The position numbers and the translations under genes are program-made. Below the pieces are notes generated by a model. The model made no database searches and was not told where the DNA came from. It worked only from the letters and a program-made list of their open reading frames with translations. Source: Ilyomonas limi (lineage in GTDB: Bacteria; Bacteroidota; Bacteroidia; Chitinophagales; Chitinophagaceae). From it: a stretch of 64,000 nucleotides of DNA. Shown here in pieces: positions 52,525 to 61,573 of this stretch (its first letter is position 1; every line of letters starts with the position of its first letter). The stretch spans positions 184,310-248,309 of the forward strand of contig NZ_SZQL01000008.1 of assembly GCF_005233845.1 (NCBI RefSeq), given 5' to 3'.

Positions 52525-54096
52525 TTAATAACCAGGGTTTTGTTCCAATGTCTCGTTCCGGCTTATTTGAATGGCAGGTATAGGAAACAACTTGTGTTTG
52601 TCATCGGCAGCAGTTACGCCTCTCGCTTTTGCATCGCTTATTAACCGGTCGTGCCTTAGCAAATCCCAGCGGTAATGTCCTTCACCTGCAAACTCACGCT
52701 TATACTCCATCAGTAGTGAATCACGGAACTGATCCTGGCTCAATCCGGCTACATCAGGATACAGGCTTTCCGGTTGTTCTACAGCAGTACCAACCGCTCT
52801 TGCCCTGCGGCGAACAGTATTAATAGCGTTGTATGCTTCTGCAGTTGGTCCACCATTCGCCTCATTAAGCGCTTCTGCATACGCCAGCAATACATCGGAA
52901 TAGCGGATCAGCGGAAAGTTAACGCCTTCTCTCAACGTACCGGTCGAAAAATCAATACGATGGAATTTAGTTAAGAATGGTGCATACATTTGCACGGTAT
53001 CCATTACCAGATTAGCAGCACTTACCCCATTTTTATAGTAATAAGGCATTCTGTTACGCATTGTCCACCACTTTCTGTAAGTATCTGGCGTGGAATTAAA
53101 GAAATCACCTGTTGCCTGAAAAATTACCAGGTCTTTCAATGTATGAAACTGAATATTGGTACCATCAGGCAATGTTTGTGCAGGAGGTCCATACAGGTAA
53201 ATTAATCTTGTTTGATACATTTGAGAAGCGCTGTTGGCATTGCCTCCAAACTGAATGGAAAAGAGGTTCTCCGGGCCATTCTGAAAATCGGGATTAAATA
53301 TATTTTCGTAATCGTTCATCAAAGTAAAATAACCCATATCTATTACCTTTTTTGCTTCAGCGGCAGCATCTGTCCAGTTACGCTGTTGCAGGTACACTTT
53401 TGCAAGTAATGCAGTAGCAGATGCAGCGGTAGCTTTTCCCAAGGCCTGATCACCTGGATTAAATGGAGTTAACTCTGTTTGTGCCTCTTTTAAATCAGCA
53501 ATTATTTGACTATAAATCTCCTCTTCCGAAGCACGGGACTTATAGGCGTCGGACAAATCCGAGGTGCCGTTTGTGTAGAGCGGAACACCGCCAAACATGC
53601 GTACCAGATTAAAATAAAAGAAAGCCCGGAGGAATTTTGCCTGCCCATCAATACTGGCTTTAGAAGCATCTGGTATTGGAGAATTTGCCAGCTTATCTAT
53701 TAGTGTATTATCCCAGTTGATGGTTTGGTAGAAAGAGTTCCAGCAGGTAATCAATTCAATGGCATCGGCGGTCCAGGTGTACGTGCTCCAATCAGTAATT
53801 ATGCCCGACCGGTCTCCCGACCCATTGGCAGAGCCGCCACCAGTGAGTGTACCTGCAGTTACATCGCCAAGTGTAATCATCTGACCATCGCGGTAAGGAT
53901 CGTTCCAGAGGGTGTTACCATAAACCCCATTCAGTGCCAGTTGCGCCTGATCAACGGTTTGATAAAACTGATCTACCGCTACCTGGCTGTACACTTTTTC
54001 GTCCAGTGCACGCGAGCAGCTATGAAAGGTGAATGCAGCCGCAATAAGAACAAGCGATGCACCTGTTTTTTGTAAGTTTAAAAAGTTCTTTTTCAT
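52525..54096 (-). CDS. SusD-like surface glycan-binding lipoprotein
   Basis: A RagB/SusD-family lipoprotein of 523 residues that forms a lid on the SusC barrel and binds the imported glycan. The start is the ATG at 54094-54096 (MKKNFLNLQKTGASLVLIAA) rather than the TTG two codons earlier. The lipobox is FHSC. Family segments: LDEKVYSQVAVDQFYQTVDQ, LALNGVYGN, AKFLRAFFYFNLVRMFGGVP, TAASATALLAKVYLQQRNW, PLIRYSDVLLAYAEALNEAN, INTVRRRARAV, and the ending LEQNPGY. It is encoded 21 bases after SusC, the standard pairing. Confidence 0.93.
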   Translation of the reverse strand: MKKNFLNLQKTGASLVLIAAAFTFHSCSRALDEKVYSQVAVDQFYQTVDQAQLALNGVYGNTLWNDPYRDGQMITLGDVTAGTLTGGGSANGSGDRSGIITDWSTYTWTADAIELITCWNSFYQTINWDNTLIDKLANSPIPDASKASIDGQAKFLRAFFYFNLVRMFGGVPLYTNGTSDLSDAYKSRASEEEIYSQIIADLKEAQTELTPFNPGDQALGKATAASATALLAKVYLQQRNWTDAAAEAKKVIDMGYFTLMNDYENIFNPDFQNGPENLFSIQFGGNANSASQMYQTRLIYLYGPPAQTLPDGTNIQFHTLKDLVIFQATGDFFNSTPDTYRKWWTMRNRMPYYYKNGVSAANLVMDTVQMYAPFLTKFHRIDFSTGTLREGVNFPLIRYSDVLLAYAEALNEANGGPTAEAYNAINTVRRRARAVGTAVEQPESLYPDVAGLSQDQFRDSLLMEYKREFAGEGHYRWDLLRHDRLISDAKARGVTAADDKHKLFPIPAIQISRNETLEQNPGY

Positions 54097-54117
54097 AAAC
54101 AATCGTTTATTAATTAT

Positions 54118-57100
54118 TTAAAGGGTAAGTGCAATAGAAAAATTGATAATTCTGGATGGCGGATAACCAAAGCGATCCATACCTTTTGAAGTGTTGCTGG
54201 TACCATAGGAATTCACTTCCGGATCGTAACCTGAATATTTGGTAAATACGGCAAGGTTATCTGCACTTACAGCTAAGCGTGCACTATGTATCACTTTGCC
54301 GGAGAATAAATTTTTTACCGGTAAATTATAGGCTAAAGCCACCGTTTGTATGCGCAGGAACGAACCATCTTCTACCAGTATAGAACTTACTCTTTGCGGA
54401 TTAGAAAAAGCGGCGGAAGGATACTTACCGTCGAGGTTATCGGGACTCCACCTGTCTAAGCGCTTAGCGGAAGGTCCTAAACCATCCAATGCCAGTTGCT
54501 GGGCAGCCAGGTTAAGCACTTTGTTGCCGTATTCGCCATACATAAATACATGCAAACTCCAGTTTTTATAGCTGAATTCATTAGTAAAGCCAAAGTTGAA
54601 TTTGGGATTTGGATTACCTAAGAAAACATCATCATTCTCCGTATCATAGATGCCATCTCCATTCACATCTTTATACCGGATATCGCCGGGCTTTGCTGCA
54701 GGCATGGTGCCTACTTTATCAATCTCTTCCTGCGAAGTCCAGATACCTTCGTACACCGAACCATAAAACTCACCTACGGAATGACCAGGTTGTAAGCGGG
54801 CAGTATTTTTATCGTGCGGTGTTACATTACCGCCACCTACCCAGCCGGTATAGATGTAAGGCGCTCCGCCAAGAGACAATATTTTATTCTTATTGAAAGA
54901 AATATTGAAGTTGGTATTCCAGTTGAACTTGCCGGTAAAATTGGTACTGTTCAACCCGATTTCTACGCCTTTGTTCAACATAGCACCGGTGTTTTGCAAT
55001 ACGCCTCCAAAACCTGTTTGAGAAGGTACGGGCACATCCAGCAGCAAATCGGTGGTTTTTTTGTAATAATAATCTATGGATAAACTTACGCGGCCTTTTA
55101 TTATTCCCATATCCAATCCTACATTATACTCGCTTGTTTTTTCCCAGCTTAAATCGGGATTAGCAAGGTTTTGCGGATAGGCAATCGGGTACCTGGTAGT
55201 GCCATAAATATAGGAAGAACGGGTACCATAAGAAGTACCTAATAAAGACAGGGAACGGTACACACCAATGGCTTCATTACCTGTTTTACCATAACTGGTA
55301 CGCAGCTTTAACTGGTTAAATATATTCATCCTTTTAATGAAGCCTTCTTCGCCTAACTGCCATGCAAAAGACACAGAAGGAAATACACCGTACTTATTGT
55401 TTTTACCAAATTTAGAGTCGCCATCTGCACGCACAGAAGCAGTCACCAGATACCTGTTGAGTAAAGAGTAATTCACCCTGCCCAAATAAGATATCAATGT
55501 CCACTCCGTAAAGTTGCTGCCGGGCGTTTGCACACTGCTTCCTAAGCCAAGATTATAATATTGAAAAATATCACTTGGGAAGCCAAAAGAGGAAGCACTT
55601 AAAACTTCATTAGTATTCTTTTGATAAGTAAAACCACCCAAAATAGTAATGCGTTGATTATCGTTGATGGAAGTCTGATAAGTAAGCGTATTGGCATTAC
55701 TGAAGTTGGTGTTCTTCATGCTGGTTTGGCTTGCCTTGCCACCGGCACCGGCAGCAGCTTCTGAACCGATTGGATAATATTCATGATACCGCCAGTCATT
55801 CACATCCACACCAAACCGTACATTCAGGTCCAGCCCTTTGATAATCGTATAGTTGCCATATACATTACCAATCAAGCGACCAGTGTTTGTTAACTGCTTA
55901 TATTTATCGGTCATCACCAACGGGTTTTCTCTGCCACCACCCAGGGGATAATTGGCTAATACGATGGGATTGCCAGCGCTATCTCTTGCCGGAATAGTGG
56001 GCGGCGCTTCATAAATGGCATCAATCACATTCGAGATACCTTCGTACCCTTTAGTATCTGTAGGCACAATCTTATTATTAGTAATACTGTATATCAGGCT
56101 TTCGCCAATTTTAAAATTCTTACTTACGTTAGCATCAACATTAATGGTTGCGCCATATCTTTTAAAATTGGAACCTGTTACAATACCATCCTGGTCTGCG
56201 ATATTGCCTGCTACCAAATAACGGATGCCAGCATTACCACCGGAGAAGGATAACTTGTATTCTTTGCGGGCAGCCGTGCGGTACACTTCATCCTGCCAGT
56301 CGGTACCTTGCCCAAAATTGGCTACTTCCTGATCGGAATACACTTTTGCCTGTCCCAGCAATACGGCTCTTTCGTTTGCCTGTTCTGCCCATTGCTGTGC
56401 ATTTAAGAAGGGCAATTTATTACTCAATTTAGCAATGCCATACGTATATTCTGCAGTAGTGGTCTGCTGACCAGATTGCCCTCTTTTAGTAGTAATCAAT
56501 ACTACGCCATTAGCTGCCCTGGAGCCATAGATAGCAGTTGCAGAAGCATCTTTCAACACCTGTATAGAGGCAATTTCAGAGGGATCTATCGAGTTAAGTG
56601 GATTAGGCGGCGCACCAAAAGAACCCACATCTGTGCTTCTGCCGGTTATAAAATCATTGGAGATAGGCATGCCATCAATCACATATAAAGGAGAACCGCC
56701 TGCAGAGATGGAAGCCGTACCACGGATTTGTACCGAAATGCCGCCACCCGGCGCGTGGGAGTTGGTATGTACCTGTACACCCGCTACTTTGCCTTTTAAT
56801 GCCTGGTCGGGTGTGGTGATAGCCGTTTTTTCAATATCTTTTTCTGAGACAGAAGCAATTGCTCCGGTTAAATCCTTTTTCTGCTGGGAGCCATAACCAA
56901 TTACAATTACTTCATCCATGGTATTCACTTTTTCCTTCAATACAATCGTCATGTTTTTGCCGGTTGTCATAGGTACTTCCAGGCTTTCAAAACCAACAGA
57001 AGAAATAACCAGCACTGCTCCTGTACCTGCATCTATGGTAAAAGTTCCATCCGATGACGTCATGGTAGCAGAAGTGGTGCCTTTAACAGTAACAGTTACA

Positions 57101-57243
57101 CCTTCCAGTGGTTTACCCGATGCATCTGTAATCACCCCTTTTATGGGTGCAGCAGCTATTGCGGTAACAGTAAGCAATAGCAGAACAGTGAGGAGTGCAG
57201 ACAGTTTTCCGCGCTCCCGCAAACGTTTTAAAAACAAGTTCAT
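54118..57243 (-). CDS. SusC-like TonB-linked outer-membrane glycan importer
   Basis: A SusC/RagA-family transporter of 1041 residues. Parts in order: signal region ending TVTAIAAAPI, carboxypeptidase-like domain (IKGVITDASGKPLEGVTVTV), TonB box with MDEVIVIGYGSQQKKDLTGA, plug (DQALKGKVAGVQVHTNSHAP, VQIRGTASISAGGSPLYVID, IQVLKDASATAIYGSRAANG) and a barrel ending PPSRIINFSIALTL. These are the signature motifs of the SusC family. It lacks an N-terminal anti-sigma signalling extension, so sigma/anti-sigma control is unlikely. It is the first gene of the pentose-glycan locus. A 22-bp imperfect palindrome lies 42-63 bases upstream of the ATG. Confidence 0.95.
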   Translation of the reverse strand: MNLFLKRLRERGKLSALLTVLLLLTVTAIAAAPIKGVITDASGKPLEGVTVTVKGTTSATMTSSDGTFTIDAGTGAVLVISSVGFESLEVPMTTGKNMTIVLKEKVNTMDEVIVIGYGSQQKKDLTGAIASVSEKDIEKTAITTPDQALKGKVAGVQVHTNSHAPGGGISVQIRGTASISAGGSPLYVIDGMPISNDFITGRSTDVGSFGAPPNPLNSIDPSEIASIQVLKDASATAIYGSRAANGVVLITTKRGQSGQQTTTAEYTYGIAKLSNKLPFLNAQQWAEQANERAVLLGQAKVYSDQEVANFGQGTDWQDEVYRTAARKEYKLSFSGGNAGIRYLVAGNIADQDGIVTGSNFKRYGATINVDANVSKNFKIGESLIYSITNNKIVPTDTKGYEGISNVIDAIYEAPPTIPARDSAGNPIVLANYPLGGGRENPLVMTDKYKQLTNTGRLIGNVYGNYTIIKGLDLNVRFGVDVNDWRYHEYYPIGSEAAAGAGGKASQTSMKNTNFSNANTLTYQTSINDNQRITILGGFTYQKNTNEVLSASSFGFPSDIFQYYNLGLGSSVQTPGSNFTEWTLISYLGRVNYSLLNRYLVTASVRADGDSKFGKNNKYGVFPSVSFAWQLGEEGFIKRMNIFNQLKLRTSYGKTGNEAIGVYRSLSLLGTSYGTRSSYIYGTTRYPIAYPQNLANPDLSWEKTSEYNVGLDMGIIKGRVSLSIDYYYKKTTDLLLDVPVPSQTGFGGVLQNTGAMLNKGVEIGLNSTNFTGKFNWNTNFNISFNKNKILSLGGAPYIYTGWVGGGNVTPHDKNTARLQPGHSVGEFYGSVYEGIWTSQEEIDKVGTMPAAKPGDIRYKDVNGDGIYDTENDDVFLGNPNPKFNFGFTNEFSYKNWSLHVFMYGEYGNKVLNLAAQQLALDGLGPSAKRLDRWSPDNLDGKYPSAAFSNPQRVSSILVEDGSFLRIQTVALAYNLPVKNLFSGKVIHSARLAVSADNLAVFTKYSGYDPEVNSYGTSNTSKGMDRFGYPPSRIINFSIALTL

Positions 57244-57709
57244 ACGGCGGTTTTTTGTTAATATGTAAGAAAAGAGGTTCTGTATCGCTTAGCCGGCGCT
57301 TAGCGATGCTTGATTAGTTGGATAATACTTCTTTTTAAGATTTAAAAAATAATAGACAGTTCAGCTTGTGTTTACAATTGTGTGTTATTCTTTAGGCAAT
57401 TCTTTTCCTGTCAGAAAAAACCATATTTTTCCAACGGGCGCAGTTACTCAATCCCAGTTAAGGCAAATCCAATCCTATATGTTATAGGAATATCGGCAAT
57501 ATTTACTTCAATCGTTTACTTGCTTCAGATGTGTTAGCGCTCATCCGACCGTTGTTATACCCTTAAGCATATTCTCCAGCAAACAGCTATTTGCCTGATG
57601 TAGTGGTACACACTTAAGGTACTTTATTATTTATACTATTATGGTTACGTTATCTTCTTACAAGCGATTGGTGTTAGTTATAAAAAATGTATGCTTTGTT
57701 TTATAGCAA
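57244..57709. other. Promoter region of the SusC operon
   Basis: The gap between the SusC start and the XRE-cupin stop is AT-rich with no open frame. On the minus strand no TAnnTTTG box was found, so the operon may use another promoter class or need an activator. It contains the palindrome at 57285-57306. Confidence 0.4.
57285..57306. promoter_or_regulatory. Candidate operator upstream of SusC
   Basis: TCGCTTAGCCGGCGCTTAGC followed by GA forms a palindrome in which only one central T-T pair fails: TCGCT-T-AGC-CGGC-GCT-T-AGCGA. Its size and symmetry fit a dimeric regulator site, 42 bases before the SusC ATG. Confidence 0.35.
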
Positions 57710-58276
57710 TCAAACAAAAATATCGAGATACATTACTTCCTCTGAAACAGGCATAATACCATGCTTCTGCAAAGAATTAAAATATAAGCTATCACCTGTT
57801 TTCAATACATATTCCACTTCGCCCACCTGCATTTTCATTTGCCCGCGAATGATGTATATAAACTCTTCTCCTTCGTGCGATACTTCATGCGCTTTCACTT
57901 CGCCTTTTCTTGCAACAAACAAAAAAGGCTGCATTTTCTTCTCGTGATAATCCGAAGCATAAGGGTAAATAAAATACCCTTTATCGGTTGATGTCAAGTT
58001 TTCCTCAGCTTTTTTTCTTGGTGTAATAATGGCGTTCAAAAATTCGTTTTGCTCCAGCAATCCGGATATGTTTGTACCTAATGCCTTCGCAATTTTTACT
58101 AACGCTGCAACAGACGGAATAGCCTTATTATTTTCAATTTTAGAAATCATACTCCGCGATAGTTCACTCGCATCTGCAATTTCCTGTAAAGTCCTTTTCT
58201 GACCCATGCGCAGTATTTTAATACGATCCCCAATATTCAGACTATTTATTTTTTCCTCCGTCAGTAGTTCATCCAT
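57710..58276 (-). CDS. XRE-family transcriptional regulator with C-terminal cupin
   Basis: A cytoplasmic regulator of 188 residues. Residues about 15-70 are an XRE-type helix-turn-helix (IKILRMGQKRTLQEIADASE, LSRSMISKIENNKAIPSVAA). A linker leads to a cupin-2 domain at about 105-185 with VKAHEVSHEGEEFIYIIRGQ and GDSLYFNSLQKHGIMP, the usual small-molecule pocket; His and Glu metal-type ligands are present. ATG 58274-58276 is used because the HTH lies right after it; the extension to 58345 crosses an inverted repeat. It is divergent from the 58471 gene and next to SusC, so it may sense a pentose-derived ligand and control both. Confidence 0.87.
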   Translation of the reverse strand: MDELLTEEKINSLNIGDRIKILRMGQKRTLQEIADASELSRSMISKIENNKAIPSVAALVKIAKALGTNISGLLEQNEFLNAIITPRKKAEENLTSTDKGYFIYPYASDYHEKKMQPFLFVARKGEVKAHEVSHEGEEFIYIIRGQMKMQVGEVEYVLKTGDSLYFNSLQKHGIMPVSEEVMYLDIFV

Positions 58277-58298
58277 TATTAAACTTTGTTTACGCTTG

Positions 58299-58313
58299 TT
58301 CAACTTTGTTGAA
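58299..58313. promoter_or_regulatory. Candidate operator between the regulator and the divergent gene
   Basis: TTCAAC-TTT-GTTGAA is a perfect six-base inverted repeat with a three-base spacer, extended by an imperfect TTGT/ACAA pair. It lies 23 bases upstream of the XRE-cupin ATG, suited to autoregulation. Confidence 0.45.
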
Positions 58314-58470
58314 TACAAATGTAACAGTTTTATCAAAACTTCCAAATAATTTAAAAAATAAATTATCCGGTGATAAAAAAGGTAATTAAACGAGATAGGA
58401 AACCTTCTCTTGCCATTGCAATCAGTTATTTATTATCCTTTACTTTTAACCCCTCAATAAAGACTGCAAC

Positions 58471-60624
58471 GTGAAAAACATTCCATTCTTATTATTCGCC
58501 TTGTTTGCTACACACAGCTTCGCACAATCCAATCATCAGCTTGCAGATAAAACAGCTTTCCAAATTTCGGCACCATGGAGCCCTGCTTATGATGTACGCT
58601 CCGATGTAGCCATTGTGTATGGCTACGACAGTACATTTAATGATCGTGTAGAACAATATAAACAACACGGCTACAATGTGCAGTTTATGACCGGCATTGC
58701 CTGGGGCAATTACCAGGATTATTTCTCGGGGCAATGGGATGGCAAATCGCATTTGGATGAAGGGCAAATGGATAGAAAGGGTGACAGCATTGGTCATGGC
58801 AGAAACGTGCCTTACACAGTGCCAACAGATAGTTATATTGCTTACTTCAAAACATTGATTAAGAAAGTAATCGATGCAGGCATCAATACCATTTACCTGG
58901 AAGAGCCGGAGTTTTGGGCGAGAGCCGGCTACAGCGAAGCATTTAAACGCGAATGGCAAAGCTACTACGGCTTTCCGTGGATGCCGCAACACGAATCACC
59001 GGAAGCAACTTATTTATCCTCCAAACTCAAATACCACCTGTATTTTAAAGCACTGAAAGAAGTGTTTCTGTATGCTAAAGAATATGGACAAAGCCAGGGC
59101 AAAAACATTCGTTGTTTTGTGCCAACCCATTCGTTGCTTAACTACTCTTCTTGGCAAATTGTAAGCCCCGAAGCGAGTCTTGCTGCATTGCCCGGCATGG
59201 ATGGTTACATCGCACAGGTATGGACCGGCACTTCGCGAGAGCCATTAATTTATAATGGTGTAAAAAAGGAAAGGGTATTTGAGAATGCATTTCTGGAATA
59301 TGGTTCTATGCTATCTATGACGGCACCCATCGGTCGCACCATGTATTTTTTAACCGACCCGATAGAAGATTGGCCACGTACCTGGGATGATTATAAACGG
59401 AATTACGAAGCTACGTTCACAGCAGAAATATTGTATCCTACTGTCTCCCATTTTGAAGTGATGCCTTGGCCAAACAGGATTTATCTGGGCAAATTCAAAT
59501 TGGAAAATAGTAATGAAAGACAACCCATTTCGCCTGCTTATGCTACACAAATGCAGGTGATGATTAATGCGCTCAATTTTATGCCTGCATCTTCCAATAC
59601 CATCAACGGCAGCAAAGGTATTGGTGTGCTGGCAGGCAATTCAATGATGTTTCAGCGCTTTCCTACACATGAAGGTTATGAAGATCCACAGCTTTCAAAT
59701 TTTTACGGAATGGTATTGCCTTTAGAGAAGCGCGGTATTCCCGCAGATATTGTACACATGGAAAACTTAGGTTTCCCTGCTGCTTTGCAAAATACGAAAG
59801 TGCTGGTGATGAGTTATACCAACATGAAGCCGCAATCGCCACAGGTACACCAGCAATTAGCAGCCTGGGTAAAGAAAGGCGGCACGCTGTTGTATTATGG
59901 CAGAGATAACGATCCGTTTCAAAAAGTACAGGAATGGTGGAATACGAACGGGCTGAACTATGCCGCACCTTCGGAGCATTTATTTGAACAAATGAATATT
60001 AATCCAAACGATCACGCTTCTGTATATCATTATGGCAAAGGAACAGTATATGTTGTACGAAAAGATCCAAAAGAATTAGTGTTAACTCCAGGTGCTGATA
60101 GTGCTTTTTTTAACTTGATAAAAGATGCTTATGAAGCATCTAATCATACGAAGCTTATAACCAAAAATTACTTCTATCTTGAAAGAGGACCTTATGATAT
60201 AGCTTCTGTAATGGATGAAAGTGTAAGTGATAAACATTTAACTATTAATGGTCCTGTTATAGATTTATTCGATCCGTTTTTGCCTGTATTAAACCAAAAA
60301 ATAGTGCAGCCGGGGCAACAAGCTTTCTTATACGATTTAAAAAGAATAAAAGATAAAAAAACACCACAGGTATTATGTGCAGCGTCGCGGGTGTATGATG
60401 AGAAAAGAGATGCACACAGCTATACATTCATCGCTAAAAGTCCGGATAATACGAATAATGTAATGCGTATTTTGTTGCCTGCAAAACCACAAAACGTTAC
60501 GGTAAAAGATGCCAATGGTAACGTGATGAATGATGCTTTCTATAGCTGGGATGAGCTGTCGAATACCTGCCTGTTGCAATGCAGAAATGCTTCTCCCGGA
60601 ATAGCGGTAAGTATAACATGGTAA
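58471..60624 (+). CDS. Secreted putative glycosidase with a GH42-like fold, family not assigned
   Basis: A protein of 717 residues starting at GTG 58471. Signal peptide: KNIPFLLFALFATHSFAQ. Residues about 40-370 look like a TIM barrel, with AGINTIYLEEPEFWARAGYS (Glu144, Glu145, Glu147) at the position of an acid/base loop and HFEVMPWPNRIYL as a possible nucleophile strand. Residues about 385-510 (GIGVLAGNSMMFQRF; TKVLVMSYTNMKPQSPQVHQ; AAWVKKGGTLLYYGRDND) resemble the amidotransferase-like trimerisation domain of GH42 beta-galactosidases. A beta-sandwich closes the chain. I cannot place it in a named family. It is divergent from the XRE-cupin regulator and next to a SusC/D locus, which supports a glycan-degrading role. 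Confidence 0.6.
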   Translation: MKNIPFLLFALFATHSFAQSNHQLADKTAFQISAPWSPAYDVRSDVAIVYGYDSTFNDRVEQYKQHGYNVQFMTGIAWGNYQDYFSGQWDGKSHLDEGQMDRKGDSIGHGRNVPYTVPTDSYIAYFKTLIKKVIDAGINTIYLEEPEFWARAGYSEAFKREWQSYYGFPWMPQHESPEATYLSSKLKYHLYFKALKEVFLYAKEYGQSQGKNIRCFVPTHSLLNYSSWQIVSPEASLAALPGMDGYIAQVWTGTSREPLIYNGVKKERVFENAFLEYGSMLSMTAPIGRTMYFLTDPIEDWPRTWDDYKRNYEATFTAEILYPTVSHFEVMPWPNRIYLGKFKLENSNERQPISPAYATQMQVMINALNFMPASSNTINGSKGIGVLAGNSMMFQRFPTHEGYEDPQLSNFYGMVLPLEKRGIPADIVHMENLGFPAALQNTKVLVMSYTNMKPQSPQVHQQLAAWVKKGGTLLYYGRDNDPFQKVQEWWNTNGLNYAAPSEHLFEQMNINPNDHASVYHYGKGTVYVVRKDPKELVLTPGADSAFFNLIKDAYEASNHTKLITKNYFYLERGPYDIASVMDESVSDKHLTINGPVIDLFDPFLPVLNQKIVQPGQQAFLYDLKRIKDKKTPQVLCAASRVYDEKRDAHSYTFIAKSPDNTNNVMRILLPAKPQNVTVKDANGNVMNDAFYSWDELSNTCLLQCRNASPGIAVSITW

Positions 60625-60732
60625 CTGTTTTTTAAGATTAAAAATTAAAAGCTGATGAGTTATAACTGACATGCACAATTTTTGTGAGCTACTTATCACA
60701 TTAATAAAACCACAGTATCAAAACCATTATTT

Positions 60733-61449
60733 ATGACAGATCAGATTAAAGACAAGGTAGTGTACATTACGGGCGGCAGCAAGGGAATAGGATATGGAAT
60801 AGCAAAAGTATTATTGGATAATGGTGCAAAAGTAGCCATCACAAGCCGCCATTTACAAGCTGCACAGGAAGCTGCAAAATCACTAAGTGAAGATGACACG
60901 AAATTATTGGCATTAGAATCGGATGTGAGTTCTTTACAATCGGAGATGAATGCAGTAAAAGCAGTAACAGATCACTTTGGCAAATTAGATGTATTGGTTG
61001 CTAACGCAGGCATCGGACATTTTGCTTCTATTGAAGACCTTACCGTAGAAAACTGGAATAGCACAATCAATACCAATCTTACAGGTGTATTTCATAGTGT
61101 AAAAGCAAGCATAGAAGCACTCAAACAAACAAAAGGTTACATTATTACCATTGCCAGTTTAGCAGGCGCCAATTTTTTTGCAAACGGCTCGGCGTACAAT
61201 GCGAGTAAATTTGGACTGGTTGGCTTTACACAAGCGGTCATGCTCGACCTCCGGCAATATGGTATAAAAGTTACGACCATCATGCCCGGCTCGGTGGCTA
61301 CTCATTTTGACAATCATATACCCAGCGAAAAGGATGCCTGGAAAATACAGCCGGAAGATATTGGGCAAATAGTAGCCGACCTTTTAAACATACCGCAACG
61401 CACCTTGCCCAGCAAGATAGAAGTACGACCTACTACGCCGGGGAAATAA
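60733..61449 (+). CDS. SDR-family oxidoreductase
   Basis: A classical short-chain dehydrogenase of 238 residues. Motifs: YITGGSKGIGYGIAKVLLDN (cofactor), LVANAGIGHF, Ser in IITIASLAGANFF, Tyr and Lys in SAYNASKFGLVGFTQ and MPGSVATHFDNH. The end (LPSKIEVRPTTPGK) matches the 3-ketoacyl-ACP-reductase-like group that acts on varied alcohols, so the substrate is unknown. It starts 108 bases after the GH42-like gene on the same strand and may belong to the same unit; a sugar dehydrogenase role in the pentose pathway is a possible alternative to the SDR at 47736. Confidence 0.85.
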   Translation: MTDQIKDKVVYITGGSKGIGYGIAKVLLDNGAKVAITSRHLQAAQEAAKSLSEDDTKLLALESDVSSLQSEMNAVKAVTDHFGKLDVLVANAGIGHFASIEDLTVENWNSTINTNLTGVFHSVKASIEALKQTKGYIITIASLAGANFFANGSAYNASKFGLVGFTQAVMLDLRQYGIKVTTIMPGSVATHFDNHIPSEKDAWKIQPEDIGQIVADLLNIPQRTLPSKIEVRPTTPGK

Positions 61450-61573
61450 TGTTTGTGAATGGCGGGTGGGTGAGTGCAGGAACTTTGTAATAATGGCGCG
61501 ATTTGCTCGCGCCATTATTGTTACACTTAGCACACATTACGTACATTAAAACATGAATAGCTTTACTAAAATT

